64,000 nt of DNA, taken from NCBI RefSeq assembly GCF_004795055.1, contig NZ_SSBJ01000027.1:52576-116575 (forward strand). Direction: 5' to 3'. Shown piece after piece: positions 51,496-59,866 of the stretch. The translations under genes and the position numbers were made by a program. The notes beneath the pieces were generated by a model that did no database searches, was not told the DNA's origin, and worked only from the letters and a program-made list of their open reading frames with translations. The stretch is from Streptomyces sp. A1136 (GTDB lineage: Bacteria > Actinomycetota > Actinomycetes > Streptomycetales > Streptomycetaceae). The stretch's first letter is position 1. Each line of letters opens with the position of its first letter.

Positions 51496-52704
51496 ATGTC
51501 CCTGCGCCACCCGTCGGCCATCTCCCTGGCCGCCCTCACGACCGCCGCCGCGCTGTGCGCCGTCGCCGTCGCCGTCCCGGCCCAGGCGGCCGGCGGCGCC
51601 ACCCCGGGATTGAACCGCGCCGCGCTGCGCGAGGCGATCGCCCTGCGCCCGGACGACGGCGCGGCCGGTGTCGTGGCCGAGGTGCACCGCGACGGCGAGA
51701 CGTGGCGGGGCACCTCCGGCGACACCGTCACGGGGAAGCCGTTGAGCACCCGGGCGCACTTCCGGATCGGCAGTATCAGCAAACCGATGGAAGCCGTGAT
51801 ACTCCTGCAGCTTTCCGCCGAGGGCCGCGTCGACCTGGACCAGAGCGTCCAGCGCTACCTGCCCGGCCTGCTGCCCGAGGACAGGTTCAAGGAGCCGATC
51901 ACCGTACGGCAGTTGCTCAACCACACCAGCGGCTTACCCCAGGACCTCGAAGGCGCACCCGCGGCCTCCCAGGACGAGGAGATCGACGGCCGCTTCGACT
52001 CCCCGGGCTTCGATCAGATCATCGAGCAGACTCTGCGCCCCGAGGGGCGTCCCGGGCCCGGGCCGCGTTTCAGCCCCGGCACCAGGCAGGAGTACAACTC
52101 CTTCGGCTACCGCGTCGCCGGCAAGCTCATCGAGACCCTCACCGGCCACTCCTTCCACGACGAGGTGACCAGGCGCGTCCTCAAGCCGCTCGGGATGCGC
52201 GACACCACCACGTCGTTGCCCGGCCGGGCGGCGCCCGTGCCCCGCCCCTACCTCCCGGGCTACCTGCCGCGCAGCTCCGGGCTGCTCGTCGACGTCAACG
52301 AACAGGGCGGCCTGCCCTCCAGCATGACCTCCACCACCGCCGACCTCGACCGCTTCATCACCGGCCTCTTCAGCGGCCGCCTCCTGCGCCCGGCCCAACA
52401 GGCCGAACTCTTCACCGTCCCGCGCGGCACCGACGGCAAGCCACTGCCGTACGCGGACTCGTCCAACTGCAACCAGGGCCCGGCCAAGGGAACCGCCTGC
52501 TACAGCGTCGGCCTGATGTCCTTCCCGCTCCCCGACGGCACCCTCCTGTGGGGCAAGACGGGCAGCGACATCGGCTACAAGTCGGGCGTCTTCGCCACCC
52601 CCGACCTGAACCGCCGCGCCGTCTACGCGGCGGGCACCTCCTCGGCCGCCGACCGGGCCCCGGCGATAGCCCAGCGCCTGGCCCTCGCCGCCTTCACGGG
52701 CTGA
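51496..52704 (+). CDS. Secreted serine hydrolase (D-alanyl-D-alanine carboxypeptidase/beta-lactamase fold)
   Basis: This 402-residue protein has a signal peptide (LAALTTAAALCAVAVAVPAQ, then AAGG). The active-site motifs are in order: FRIGSISKPMEAVILLQL (SxxK), RQEYNSFGYRVAGKLIETLT (YxN) and LLWGKTGSDIGYKSGVFATP (KTG box). It is a class C-like (serine hydrolase family S12) enzyme acting outside the cell on peptidoglycan or esters. ATG 51496 follows GGAG. Single gene. Confidence 0.95.
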   Translation: MSLRHPSAISLAALTTAAALCAVAVAVPAQAAGGATPGLNRAALREAIALRPDDGAAGVVAEVHRDGETWRGTSGDTVTGKPLSTRAHFRIGSISKPMEAVILLQLSAEGRVDLDQSVQRYLPGLLPEDRFKEPITVRQLLNHTSGLPQDLEGAPAASQDEEIDGRFDSPGFDQIIEQTLRPEGRPGPGPRFSPGTRQEYNSFGYRVAGKLIETLTGHSFHDEVTRRVLKPLGMRDTTTSLPGRAAPVPRPYLPGYLPRSSGLLVDVNEQGGLPSSMTSTTADLDRFITGLFSGRLLRPAQQAELFTVPRGTDGKPLPYADSSNCNQGPAKGTACYSVGLMSFPLPDGTLLWGKTGSDIGYKSGVFATPDLNRRAVYAAGTSSAADRAPAIAQRLALAAFTG

Positions 52705-52797
52705 GCGTCAACCGTCCCGGCCACCGCGGTGGTTCCGCCGGGGCGGACGACGTTCTTCAAGGCCTCGGAGGAACCCGGGCCCGGATCGGACGGCGGC

Positions 52798-53571
52798 TCA
52801 GGAACCGGTGGCGCGGAGCGAGCCGGTGCTCGCGCCGGTGGTGTCGCCGACGAAGCAGGTGACCTTGCGGTCGCCGAGGATCCAGGTGGCGGGCTGCGGG
52901 AAGTAGTAGTACACCTCCCGCTTCTCCGAGACCTTGGCGTCCTTGCCGACGTAGTCGACGAGGTCCGTGCCGCCGCACTTCTCCTCGGCCATCGCGACGA
53001 CCTTCTCCTTGCCCGGGTACGGTCCCTGGGCCAGGTCGAACACGGCGTAGGCCTCACCCTCGTGCGGCTGACCGCAGGGCACGACGCGAACCGAGGGGGC
53101 GGCTTGGCTGTCGGCCTCGTCCTGGTACGCCGCCAGGTCGCCGTCCGTGTTGAAGCAGTCCCCCTTGCGGATGTCGTTCACCTTGCTTGAGCCCGAACCG
53201 GTGACCTGGCCGCCCGTGTCGCGCTTCGGAGCGGGGTGGCGATCAAGGACTCCGGAGAGTCCGAGGCTCAGGGAGATCGCCAGGATCGCGAGGGTCACAC
53301 AGTGGATGACGATCGCGGCGATGGCGAAACCCTTGCCCTTCTCGCCACGGGTGCGGATCTGCGAAAGGGCGATGATGCCGAGGATCAGCGGGACCAACGG
53401 CAGCGCGCAGACGAGCGACATCACGAACGCCACGATGGCCGGCACGTTGGTCTTCTGCGTCGGCGGCGGCGCGTACCAACCCGGCTGACCACCGTACGGC
53501 CCGGGCTGCCCGTAGGGTCCCGGCTGTGGGCCCGGCCCGTTGGACGACAGTGGCGACGGGGGTATGGACAT
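52798..53571 (-). CDS. DUF4190 and septum-formation domain protein
   Basis: This 257-residue protein has a Pro/Gly/Tyr-rich cytoplasmic N-terminus (GPYGQPGPYGGQPGWYAPPP). A two-helix DUF4190 domain follows (PAIVAFVMSLVCALPLVPLI, LGIIALSQIRTRGEKGKGFA, VIHCVTLAILAISLSLGL). The extracytoplasmic domain of the septum-formation type has paired cysteines (VNDIRKGDCFNT, VRVVPCGQPHEGEAYAVFD, AEEKCGGTDLVDYVG, DRKVTCFVGD). Likely a membrane protein of the cell envelope. No clear partner. Confidence 0.85.
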   Translation of the reverse strand: MSIPPSPLSSNGPGPQPGPYGQPGPYGGQPGWYAPPPTQKTNVPAIVAFVMSLVCALPLVPLILGIIALSQIRTRGEKGKGFAIAAIVIHCVTLAILAISLSLGLSGVLDRHPAPKRDTGGQVTGSGSSKVNDIRKGDCFNTDGDLAAYQDEADSQAAPSVRVVPCGQPHEGEAYAVFDLAQGPYPGKEKVVAMAEEKCGGTDLVDYVGKDAKVSEKREVYYYFPQPATWILGDRKVTCFVGDTTGASTGSLRATGS

Positions 53572-53817
53572 GCGAACGGAACTCCTTGCTCAGGGGGGTG
53601 ACATGCGCCCGACGGCCTGGCGGAAGCACCGCGACCGCCGGATGGAGCCTGATCGTCGCACGATTCGTCAGGGTTGAGCGCAACGGGCTCCGTCGTGACA
53701 AGCGGAGCCTCGTGCCCGCTCGACGGTGGCGCGGCGACGCCGGGATGCGGCGTGGAAAACCCGGCCGTGTCGGCGAGGCGTCACCTCCACTCGTCCGCTG
53801 TCTCATCCCCTTGCCCG

Positions 53818-53838
53818 ATCTATCGAATCTCGATAGAT
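53818..53838. promoter_or_regulatory. Inverted repeat before DUF2975-XRE operon
   Basis: ATCTATCG-AATCT-CGATAGAT is a perfect 8-bp inverted repeat, 30 bases before the DUF2975 start and in AT-rich sequence. The site and spacing suit an operator over the promoter, perhaps for the XRE protein of the same operon. Confidence 0.6.
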
Positions 53839-53868
53839 TTCCATTGCAAGTCGATGGAGGGATGGATC

Positions 53869-54354
53869 ATGGGAAAGCTGACAGTGGGTGCGCTGCGCGC
53901 CGTGCTCGTGGTGGTGCTCGCCGGCACCGTGTTCGTCCAGGCATTGATGGTGTGGGCGTTGGCCACCGATCCGGAGGACGGTTCGCTCCCACTGACCCCG
54001 CTGCGCGTGGTCACGATCCTGGGCATGGTGGCCGTCCAGGTCGCCCTGGTCTGCGTATGGCGGCTGGTGGCGATGGTGCGACGCGGAACCGTGTTCTCCC
54101 ATGCCGCCTTCCGCTACGTGGACGGCGTGATCGGCTCGATCGTGGCGGCCTCCCTCCTGTGGTTCACGGTCACGGCCCTGAACGCGCCGGGGCAGCGGGA
54201 GGACCCGGGGGTCACCCTCATCATGGGCGGGGTCGGACTGGCCATCCTGGGCGTCGCGCTCATCGTGCTCGTACTGCGGATGCTGCTCACCCAGGCCGTC
54301 GCGCGCGACGTCGAAGCGGCCCGGATGCGGGCCGAGTTGGACGAGGTGATCTGA
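53869..54354 (+). CDS. DUF2975 membrane protein
   Basis: This 161-residue protein has four transmembrane helices (LRAVLVVVLAGTVFVQALMV, VTILGMVAVQVALVCVWRLV, DGVIGSIVAASLLWFTVTAL, GVGLAILGVALIVLVLRML), typical of DUF2975. ATG 53869 follows GGAGGG. Its stop overlaps the next start (TGATG), so it is coupled with the XRE gene. These two-gene modules are common in Firmicutes and actinobacteria (YozG-like regulator with membrane partner). Confidence 0.88.
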   Translation: MGKLTVGALRAVLVVVLAGTVFVQALMVWALATDPEDGSLPLTPLRVVTILGMVAVQVALVCVWRLVAMVRRGTVFSHAAFRYVDGVIGSIVAASLLWFTVTALNAPGQREDPGVTLIMGGVGLAILGVALIVLVLRMLLTQAVARDVEAARMRAELDEVI

Positions 54355-54575
54355 TGCCGATCGTCGTCGACATCGACGTGATGCTGGCCAGGCGGAAGAT
54401 GTCCGTGGGTGAGCTCGCGGACCGCGTGGGGATCACGCCCGCCAACCTGGCGGTGCTCAAGAACGGCCGGGCCAAGGCGGTCCGCTTCGCGACGCTCGCC
54501 GCGCTCTGCGAGGTGCTCACGTGCCAACCGGGCGACCTGTTGCGCTGGGAGGCCGAGGACGCCGCGGGCACGTGA
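54354..54575 (+). CDS. XRE-type helix-turn-helix regulator (YozG-like)
   Basis: This 73-residue Cro/CI-type DNA-binding protein has LARRKMSVGELADRVGITPA, NLAVLKNGRAKAVRFATLAA and LCEVLTCQPGDLLRWE. The short length is normal for the group that accompanies DUF2975 proteins. It may bind the inverted repeat at 53818-53838. Confidence 0.93.
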   Translation: MPIVVDIDVMLARRKMSVGELADRVGITPANLAVLKNGRAKAVRFATLAALCEVLTCQPGDLLRWEAEDAAGT

Positions 54576-54639
54576 CACCCGCTGCGTGACACCCGCTCCG
54601 TGACGGCCTGTGGCAGACGGTGCCGGGGACTCGTGCGGC

Positions 54640-55115
54640 GGGGCGTCAGCGCGGGGGGCGGGTGCGGGTGCGGCGAACTCCGCGAGGTAGGTCCGTTCGG
54701 CCTCGCCGAGGTAGCCGTAGGTGTCGTCGCCGATGGAGATGCGCAGGGGCGTGGCGGTATCGGCGCCCACGATGTCGAGGACTTGGGCCGCGAAATCCTC
54801 GGGGGAGCCGGTTGCGGGGTTCTGCCCAAGGCCGCGGGCGCCGTCGGGCATCTCGCGGTTGGTGACGTCCTAGGCGGTGACCCGGTGGCCGGCTTCGGCC
54901 ATGGAGGTGCCGTGGCGGGTGGCGAACACGCCCGGTTCGGGCACGGTCACGCGGATGCCGCGGTGCGGCCTCGACGGCCAGGGCCCGGCTCATGCCTGCA
55001 CCAGGCGCGTGAGCCGCCACGGGCCCACGATCGGCGTCTCCAACTGGTCGCGCAGTTCGGCGTCCGAGACCTCCTCGACGGCGCCGCGGCAAACATCCGT
55101 GCCACTCGCGACGAA
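54640..55115 (-). pseudogene. SDR oxidoreductase remnant
   Basis: On the minus strand GAVEEVSDAELRDQLETPIV and GPWRLTRLVQ match the middle of a classical SDR. They are followed directly by SRALAVEAAP (the stretch after the YxxxK motif). A shift to GIRVTVPEPGVFATRHGTSM and an in-frame TAG near 54872 come next. The C-terminus GLGQNPATGSPEDFAAQVLD and further ends the gene. The Rossmann N-terminus and the catalytic segment are deleted. Confidence 0.6.
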
Positions 55116-55119
55116 CCGC

Positions 55120-55355
55120 ACGCCAATCGGTTGCGCGTCGCGGACGGCGCGTACCCGAGGCCCACCGACGTCGGGCGCGAGTTGCCGGCCACCTTCGGAG
55201 CCGAGGCCTCCCCCATCACCGCCCGCATCCGGGGCGGCATACCCGTCGAGGACCTGGCCGCCGCCGGCCGCGTCGTCGCCCTGGTGAACGAGCGCGCCGA
55301 CGCGGAGCTCAAGACGCTGACCGCCCGACCGACTCCCTCGACAACGACGGCCTGA
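55120..55355 (+). pseudogene. Possible regulator C-terminal remnant
   Basis: On the plus strand ELPATFGAEASPITARIRGG, IPVEDLAAAGRVVALVNERA and DAELKTLTA look like the C-terminal helices of a MarR-type regulator. It points away from the SDR remnant, like the amidohydrolase/TetR scar. Identification is weak. Confidence 0.25.
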
Positions 55356-55520
55356 CGGCCCGAAGTCGCTGGTCACCGGTCACCGGTCACCGGTCAGAGT
55401 GCACTCTGCCGTCGCCCCGTGCGTCCGGCCGGGGCGAGGGTCGGTCGCGCCCTAGCGTGGTCCGGGACAATCCGGGCGTACCGCCGCCCGGGATCCCGGT
55501 CCTTCGGAGGCATCCCAACC

Positions 55521-56072
55521 ATGACCGCCAGCATCGCAGAGCTCACCGGGGACTACGTCCTCGACCCGGCCCACACCCGCATCGGCTTCGTCGCCCGCCA
55601 TGCCATGGTGACCAAGGTCCACGGCGCGTTCCACGAGTTCGAGGGAACCGCCCACCTGGACGGCAACGATCCGTCCCGCTCCAGCGGCCAAGTGGTGATC
55701 AAGGTCGAGAGCATCGACACCGGCGTCGAACAACGCGACCAGCACCTGCGCACCAACGACTTCCTGGACGCCCCCACCTACCCCGACATCACCTTCCGCA
55801 GCACCTCGGTCGAGCCGCGCTCCGACACCGAATACCGCGTCACCGGCGACCTGACCGTCAAGGACACCACCCGTCCGGTCACCATCGACTTCGAGTACAC
55901 CGGCAATGCCGTCGATCCCTACGGCAACCTGCGGGTCGGCCTGGAGGGATCGGTGGCGATCTCCCGGAAGGAGTTCGGTGTGACCTGGAACGCGACCTTG
56001 GAAGGCGGCGGCGTGCTGGTCGGCGACAAGATCGTCCTGGAATTCGACATCTCCGCGATCAAGCAGGGGTGA
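55521..56072 (+). CDS. YceI-family lipocalin-like protein
   Basis: This 183-residue protein has YVLDPAHTRIGFVARHAMVT at the start, then TNDFLDAPTYPDITFRSTSV, VTGDLTVKDTTRPVTIDFEY and VAISRKEFGVTWNATLEGGG, all diagnostic of YceI. The fold is an extended beta-barrel binding isoprenoid or polyprenyl lipids. It lacks a signal peptide, as usual in actinobacteria. ATG 55521 follows GGAGG by ten bases. Confidence 0.95.
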   Translation: MTASIAELTGDYVLDPAHTRIGFVARHAMVTKVHGAFHEFEGTAHLDGNDPSRSSGQVVIKVESIDTGVEQRDQHLRTNDFLDAPTYPDITFRSTSVEPRSDTEYRVTGDLTVKDTTRPVTIDFEYTGNAVDPYGNLRVGLEGSVAISRKEFGVTWNATLEGGGVLVGDKIVLEFDISAIKQG

Positions 56073-56169
56073 CACCACCCGACCGACCGCCGTGCGCACG
56101 GGCTCGGGCCCGGGCGGGCGGCGGCCGGGGGTCGGTATGACCGACCGGTCAGGCGCCGCGTGCGGCCGA

Positions 56170-56540
56170 CCGCTCCGGCGGGGACTCCACCAGTCGGAAG
56201 CCGAGCTGTGTCCCGGGGTCGATGGCGTCTGCCTGGTGGCGCCTAAGGCGCCCATGGCGTCGGCCGGAGCCGGCAGCGAGGCGCCGCAGTCGCTCGGGGA
56301 GGCGGATCAGCTCGCCCAGGACCCGTGGCCCGACGGCAGGCGCCGATCCGGGCCCGACCCCGGGGGCTCCGTACTCCGCGTCCACGAGGATCACGCCGTC
56401 TCCACGATGCCGCGCAGTACCGGGGCGAGGTCGAGCTCGCGGCCGACGGACATGACGGCTCCGAGGAGACCCTTGAGACGGTGTGCCACCTCCGCCGGCC
56501 AGGCCAGGGAAGGCGCCGCTCCCCGGCCGGGTCGGGGCCG
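56170..56540 (-). pseudogene. DevS-like GAF sensor remnant
   Basis: AHRLKGLLGAVMSVGRELDL and APVLRGIVETA precede a stop at 56397-56399, then another frame continues VILVDAEYGAPGVGPGS and VLGELIRLPERLRRLA. Joined by small shifts these form the first GAF domain of a DosS/DevS-type redox/oxygen sensor kinase. The kinase half is missing. It lies downstream of the universal stress protein gene on the same strand. Confidence 0.55.
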
Positions 56541-56549
56541 ACCACGAGT

Positions 56550-57476
56550 TCACGGCCCGCGCCGCTCTTCGCCGTCATGACCCGCTCCGGGCTCCGGGCC
56601 TCGGCGCGGAACGAGAAGCACCGGGCAGTGCGCGTGGTGCACGAGGCCGTGGGCGACGCGCCCGAGAGCCGGTCCGATGTACCCAAAGGAGCTGCTCCCG
56701 CCCACAACCAGCAGGTCGGCGTGGTGAGACGCGTCCACGAGGACACCGGGCACCGAGACACCGCTCTTGGCGTCCGCGTAGACGGTAAGGCCGGGATGCC
56801 CGTCCCGGATCCGGTCCGCTACCGCCTGCAACTCCTCGACCTGCTCGCCGCCGATCCCGCCGATGTCGTCGGGCCTGGTCGCGACATGGCCGACAGAGTG
56901 CAGGATGTTCCTCACGTGCAGCAGCCGCAGCGACGCCTTCCACAGCTCCGCCTCTCGGGCGGCATACGTCGCGCTCGCGAGGTCGCGCTCGTCGCGGACG
57001 GCGGCGACCACGACACCGGCCTCGGCCCGGTCCTCGGGGCCCCTGACGACGACCAACGGGGTCTTGGCCCCGGCCGCGGCCTTCAGGCCGACGGAACCGA
57101 GCATGAGGGCGCCGAATCCGCCGAGGCCGCGGTTGCCCACCACGATCGTGCCGTGGAGACCGGCTGCCCGGTGCAGACTCGTCACCGGATCGCTTCGGTC
57201 GAACTCCGTGGTGACGTTCATGCCGGGATGTTCGGCCGTGACCGCCGCGGCCGTCTCCTCCAGTACCTCTCGACCGGCCCGGCGTACGCGTTCGATGGTG
57301 TCGCCGGACACGAACAGGGCGCGGGCATCGGTGTCTCCCGCGTAGAGGATGTGCAGTGGCCGCTCCCGGCGTACGGCCTCCGCGGCGGCCCACAGGGCCG
57401 CCTTCCGCGCGGGCCGTGACCCGTCCACCCCCACGATCACCGAGCCGACGTCCCGCCGCCGGATGGTCCCTGCCAT
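56550..57476 (-). CDS. Tandem universal stress protein
   Basis: This 308-residue protein has two USP domains. The first (about 10-145) has VIVGVDGSRPARKAALWAAA and the ATP-binding GTIVVGNRGLGGFGALMLGS. The second (150-295) has ADLLVVGGSSSFGYIGPALG and VAHGLVHHAHCPVLLVP. Such tandem USPs bind ATP and are members of the hypoxia (DosR) regulon in actinobacteria. The neighbours (Rv1733c-like protein, DevS remnant) fit that regulon. Confidence 0.95.
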   Translation of the reverse strand: MAGTIRRRDVGSVIVGVDGSRPARKAALWAAAEAVRRERPLHILYAGDTDARALFVSGDTIERVRRAGREVLEETAAAVTAEHPGMNVTTEFDRSDPVTSLHRAAGLHGTIVVGNRGLGGFGALMLGSVGLKAAAGAKTPLVVVRGPEDRAEAGVVVAAVRDERDLASATYAAREAELWKASLRLLHVRNILHSVGHVATRPDDIGGIGGEQVEELQAVADRIRDGHPGLTVYADAKSGVSVPGVLVDASHHADLLVVGGSSSFGYIGPALGRVAHGLVHHAHCPVLLVPRRGPEPGAGHDGEERRGP

Positions 57477-57560
57477 GGTTCCTCCTCCCCGAGCTCGGCG
57501 AGCCCGGCGAGCGGTAGGGGCACGCCCCCACGGCCCGGCGCCTTGTGGGCGTGTGGGAAC

Positions 57561-58214
57561 TCAGTCATCACCGGGCTCCCGGTCCGGGCGCAGCCGGCCC
57601 GACCAGCGCGGTTCGACGCGGTCCCACTCGCGCTCCCACTGCGCGAGGTTTCGTGCTTCGACGCGGCGCAGTCGCAGGAATACCGCGCCGGCGGCCGCGA
57701 GGGTGATCAGGCCCGTGTTGGCGGCTCCGGCCGCCACGGCGTCCGCCGCGATCTCGCTCGCGGAGCGGGAGGCCATGGTGCTCTCTCCCTTGTCGTCCAC
57801 CAACAGCGTGACCGGCTGCCCCGCTCGTGTCCCCGGCGGGACCGGAACGCGGGCGGTGTGACCGGAGGCGGCCGGGTACTGCCATCGCACCCGGGCCGTC
57901 GTGAGGGGGGCGCCGTTGATTCGGGTGGCGGTGCGCGGCGAGGCTTCCTCGACGGTGGTCGCCACCACCCCGTGCCGGTGCCGTGCCTGCTCGGCGGCGG
58001 CGCGCAGACCGGAGTCCATCACGATCAGCCCCGCCACGATCCCACCGGCCGCGGCGAGCAGGCAGGAGAGCGCGAAGGCGAGCAGCCAGCGGGTGCGCGT
58101 GCGGTCCGCCGGTCGCCGCAGCGCGTTCGTCTCCGTCCGGTGCCGGTGCCCCGTCCCGTGGGGCGCGCCCTGTGAACGCCTGTGCCCCGGTCGGGGCGAA
58201 CTCCGGTGGAACAT
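57561..58214 (-). CDS. Rv1733c-like membrane protein
   Basis: This 217-residue protein has a basic N-terminus, a transmembrane helix (LLAFALSCLLAAAGGIVAGL), an extracytoplasmic domain (~70-150; TTARVRWQYPAASGHTARVP, PPGTRAGQPVTLLVD) and a second helix (NTGLITLAAAGAVFLRLRRV). The Arg/Trp-rich tail EWDRVEPRWSGR matches the Rv1733c family, a DosR-controlled group. ATG 58214 follows GGAGG by six bases; a GTG at 58229 is less well placed. Confidence 0.85.
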   Translation of the reverse strand: MFHRSSPRPGHRRSQGAPHGTGHRHRTETNALRRPADRTRTRWLLAFALSCLLAAAGGIVAGLIVMDSGLRAAAEQARHRHGVVATTVEEASPRTATRINGAPLTTARVRWQYPAASGHTARVPVPPGTRAGQPVTLLVDDKGESTMASRSASEIAADAVAAGAANTGLITLAAAGAVFLRLRRVEARNLAQWEREWDRVEPRWSGRLRPDREPGDD

Positions 58215-58248
58215 GACGGGCCTCCGCACTGCGGCCGTGCCGATCCGC

Positions 58249-58386
58249 TCAGTTGGTGGCGGTGAGTTCGCCGCTGAGGTGACGCGTCAGGCTCCGGATC
58301 CGCTGGGGATCGCGGAAGTCTCCGCCCTCGCCGACAGTGGTGCCGCGTTCCCGTCCGTAGGCGCGGGGCACCTTCTCGTGATTCAC
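58249..58386 (-). CDS. Small 45-residue ORF with strong ribosome-binding site
   Basis: The GTG at 58386 has GGAGGG five bases upstream. It opens 45 codons reading VPRAYGRERGTTVGEGGDFR and DPQRIRSLTRHLSGELTATN, then TGA. Third positions are GC-rich. It lies 34 bases before the Rv1733c-like start on the same strand, so it probably heads that transcript. It is hydrophilic, with no known domain. Confidence 0.6.
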   Translation of the reverse strand: MNHEKVPRAYGRERGTTVGEGGDFRDPQRIRSLTRHLSGELTATN

Positions 58387-58487
58387 AACGGCCCTCCGTT
58401 GCTCGCTCTACTCTCAGTCTGCTCCGTCCGCGTCGCTGACACCGCCCGCGTCCGTCCTCGTCCCGCCGTCGCCGAGGGTGCGGAGGC

Positions 58488-59339
58488 TCACGGCGACCCG
58501 TTCCGCCTCGGGGTCGTCCCCGCAGAACTCCCGCGTCCGCCGGTATCCCGGCCGAAGTCGCCCGGAGCGGGCGCGAGCGGGAATCCGCCGCTTCGGCGGG
58601 CTTGGCCGTCGAGGTCGACCGTGAGGAGTTCGTACCCCGGCTGCGAGGCCATCCACGCGTGCGCGTCGCCCCCGAGGACGACGGCGGCGGTGGCCCAGCT
58701 GTCCGCCCAGGTCAGGTCCGGCCCGGTGACCGTGGCGGCGAGGAGGCGGTGGGCGGGGCGGCCGGTGTGGGGATCGAGGATGTGCGGGCCGCGCTCGGCG
58801 CCGCCGGACGTGGCGACGGCGAGGTCGCTTCCTTCCACCATGGTGAGCAGCCCGCCGGGGCGGCAGGGGTCGGCGATGCCGATGCGCCAGGGCCGACCCG
58901 GGGCCGGCTCACCGCCCAGCCGGATGTCGCCTCCGCCGTTGACCATGCTGTTGGGCGCTCCGGCGGCACGCAGGAGGGCGTAGACCTGTTCGACTGCCCA
59001 GCCTTTGACGAGCCCCGACGGGTCGAGGCGGTTCCCGGCCCGTGCGGAGAAGCATCCCCTGGTGGCGCTCTGCGCCCGCTCGCACATCCACAGGACGTGC
59101 TCGACTTCCCGCGGGGCGTCGGTGAGGTTCATCGATCCGTCGGCGAGGCGGCTGATGGCGCTGTCGGGGCGGTAGGTGGAGAAGACACGGTCGACGTGGT
59201 GCAGCCAGATGACCGCCTCCCTCAGCGCGTCCCGGGTCGCTCGTGTGGGCCGGTGACGCAGGTCGAAGGAGAAGACCGTGCCCATGACGTGTTCGGTGTG
59301 GGACAGGCGCTCCGACGGGTGGGGCCGGTGCTCAGGCAC
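58488..59339 (-). CDS. apbE: FAD:protein FMN transferase (ApbE)
   Basis: This 283-residue enzyme transfers FMN from FAD to a Thr/Ser of a carrier protein. Family motifs: VMGTVFSFDLRHR, STYRPDSAISRLADG, LDPSGLVKGWAVEQVYALLR, NSMVNGGGDIRLGG, PHILDPHTGRPAHRLLAATV and ADSWATAAVVLGGDAHAW. The Mg site residues lie in the DSWATA region. GTG 59339 overlaps the end of the FMN-binding protein gene by 8 bases, so the two are coupled. The likely substrate is that neighbour. Confidence 0.94.
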   Translation of the reverse strand: MPEHRPHPSERLSHTEHVMGTVFSFDLRHRPTRATRDALREAVIWLHHVDRVFSTYRPDSAISRLADGSMNLTDAPREVEHVLWMCERAQSATRGCFSARAGNRLDPSGLVKGWAVEQVYALLRAAGAPNSMVNGGGDIRLGGEPAPGRPWRIGIADPCRPGGLLTMVEGSDLAVATSGGAERGPHILDPHTGRPAHRLLAATVTGPDLTWADSWATAAVVLGGDAHAWMASQPGYELLTVDLDGQARRSGGFPLAPAPGDFGRDTGGRGSSAGTTPRRNGSP

Positions 59340-59781
59340 GGGCTTCGTCCAGGGCGCTCTGGAGGGAACGGATGTATCCCTCGCTGGTGTAGGTGGCACC
59401 GGAGACCGCGTCTATCTCCGCGCTCTGCGCACCGATCGCCTCGTCGGTGAGGCGGGGTACCGCGTAGGAGGCGATCTCGCGGTCGCGCCGGTTCTCCGTG
59501 GGGAGTCGGAGTACCTCGACGGACGTCATCCTGCCCGCGCTCATCGTGACGGAGACCTGTACGGGCCCGTAGCGCGTGTCGATCACGCTTCCGGTGAAGG
59601 TGCCCGAGCGGCCCGCCCCGGCGGGTGCGTCCGTCGCGCCGGGCGTCGCGCCGGGCGTCGGATCAGTTGTGGGCGACTGCCGCGCGGTGACGGCGGGGTG
59701 GGCGCCGTGGTGCGGTTTGAGCGCGAGCAGCGAGACGATACCGGCCACGGTTGCCGTGGTGGTGAGGGCTGTACGGCGCAC
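59332..59781 (-). CDS. FMN-binding domain protein (flavinylation target)
   Basis: This 149-residue protein has an N-terminal membrane/signal segment (ALTTTATVAGIVSLLALK), a Pro/Thr linker, then an FMN-binding domain with GTFTGSVIDTRYGPVQVSVT and IDAVSGATYTSEGYIRSLQS. The SGATYTS motif is the Thr acceptor for covalent FMN. It should work outside the membrane as an electron carrier. GTG 59781 follows AGGAG; a longer frame to 59910 lacks signals. It lies between the ferric-reductase-like and apbE genes. Confidence 0.9.
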   Translation of the reverse strand: MRRTALTTTATVAGIVSLLALKPHHGAHPAVTARQSPTTDPTPGATPGATDAPAGAGRSGTFTGSVIDTRYGPVQVSVTMSAGRMTSVEVLRLPTENRRDREIASYAVPRLTDEAIGAQSAEIDAVSGATYTSEGYIRSLQSALDEARA

Positions 59782-59866
59782 GGGGGCTCCTGGGGGTACG
59801 GGCGGATACCGCCGACCTCGGGAAGGCGGCCGGGCGGGCGGCATGGACGGGCGGCGCGGAGCGCGG

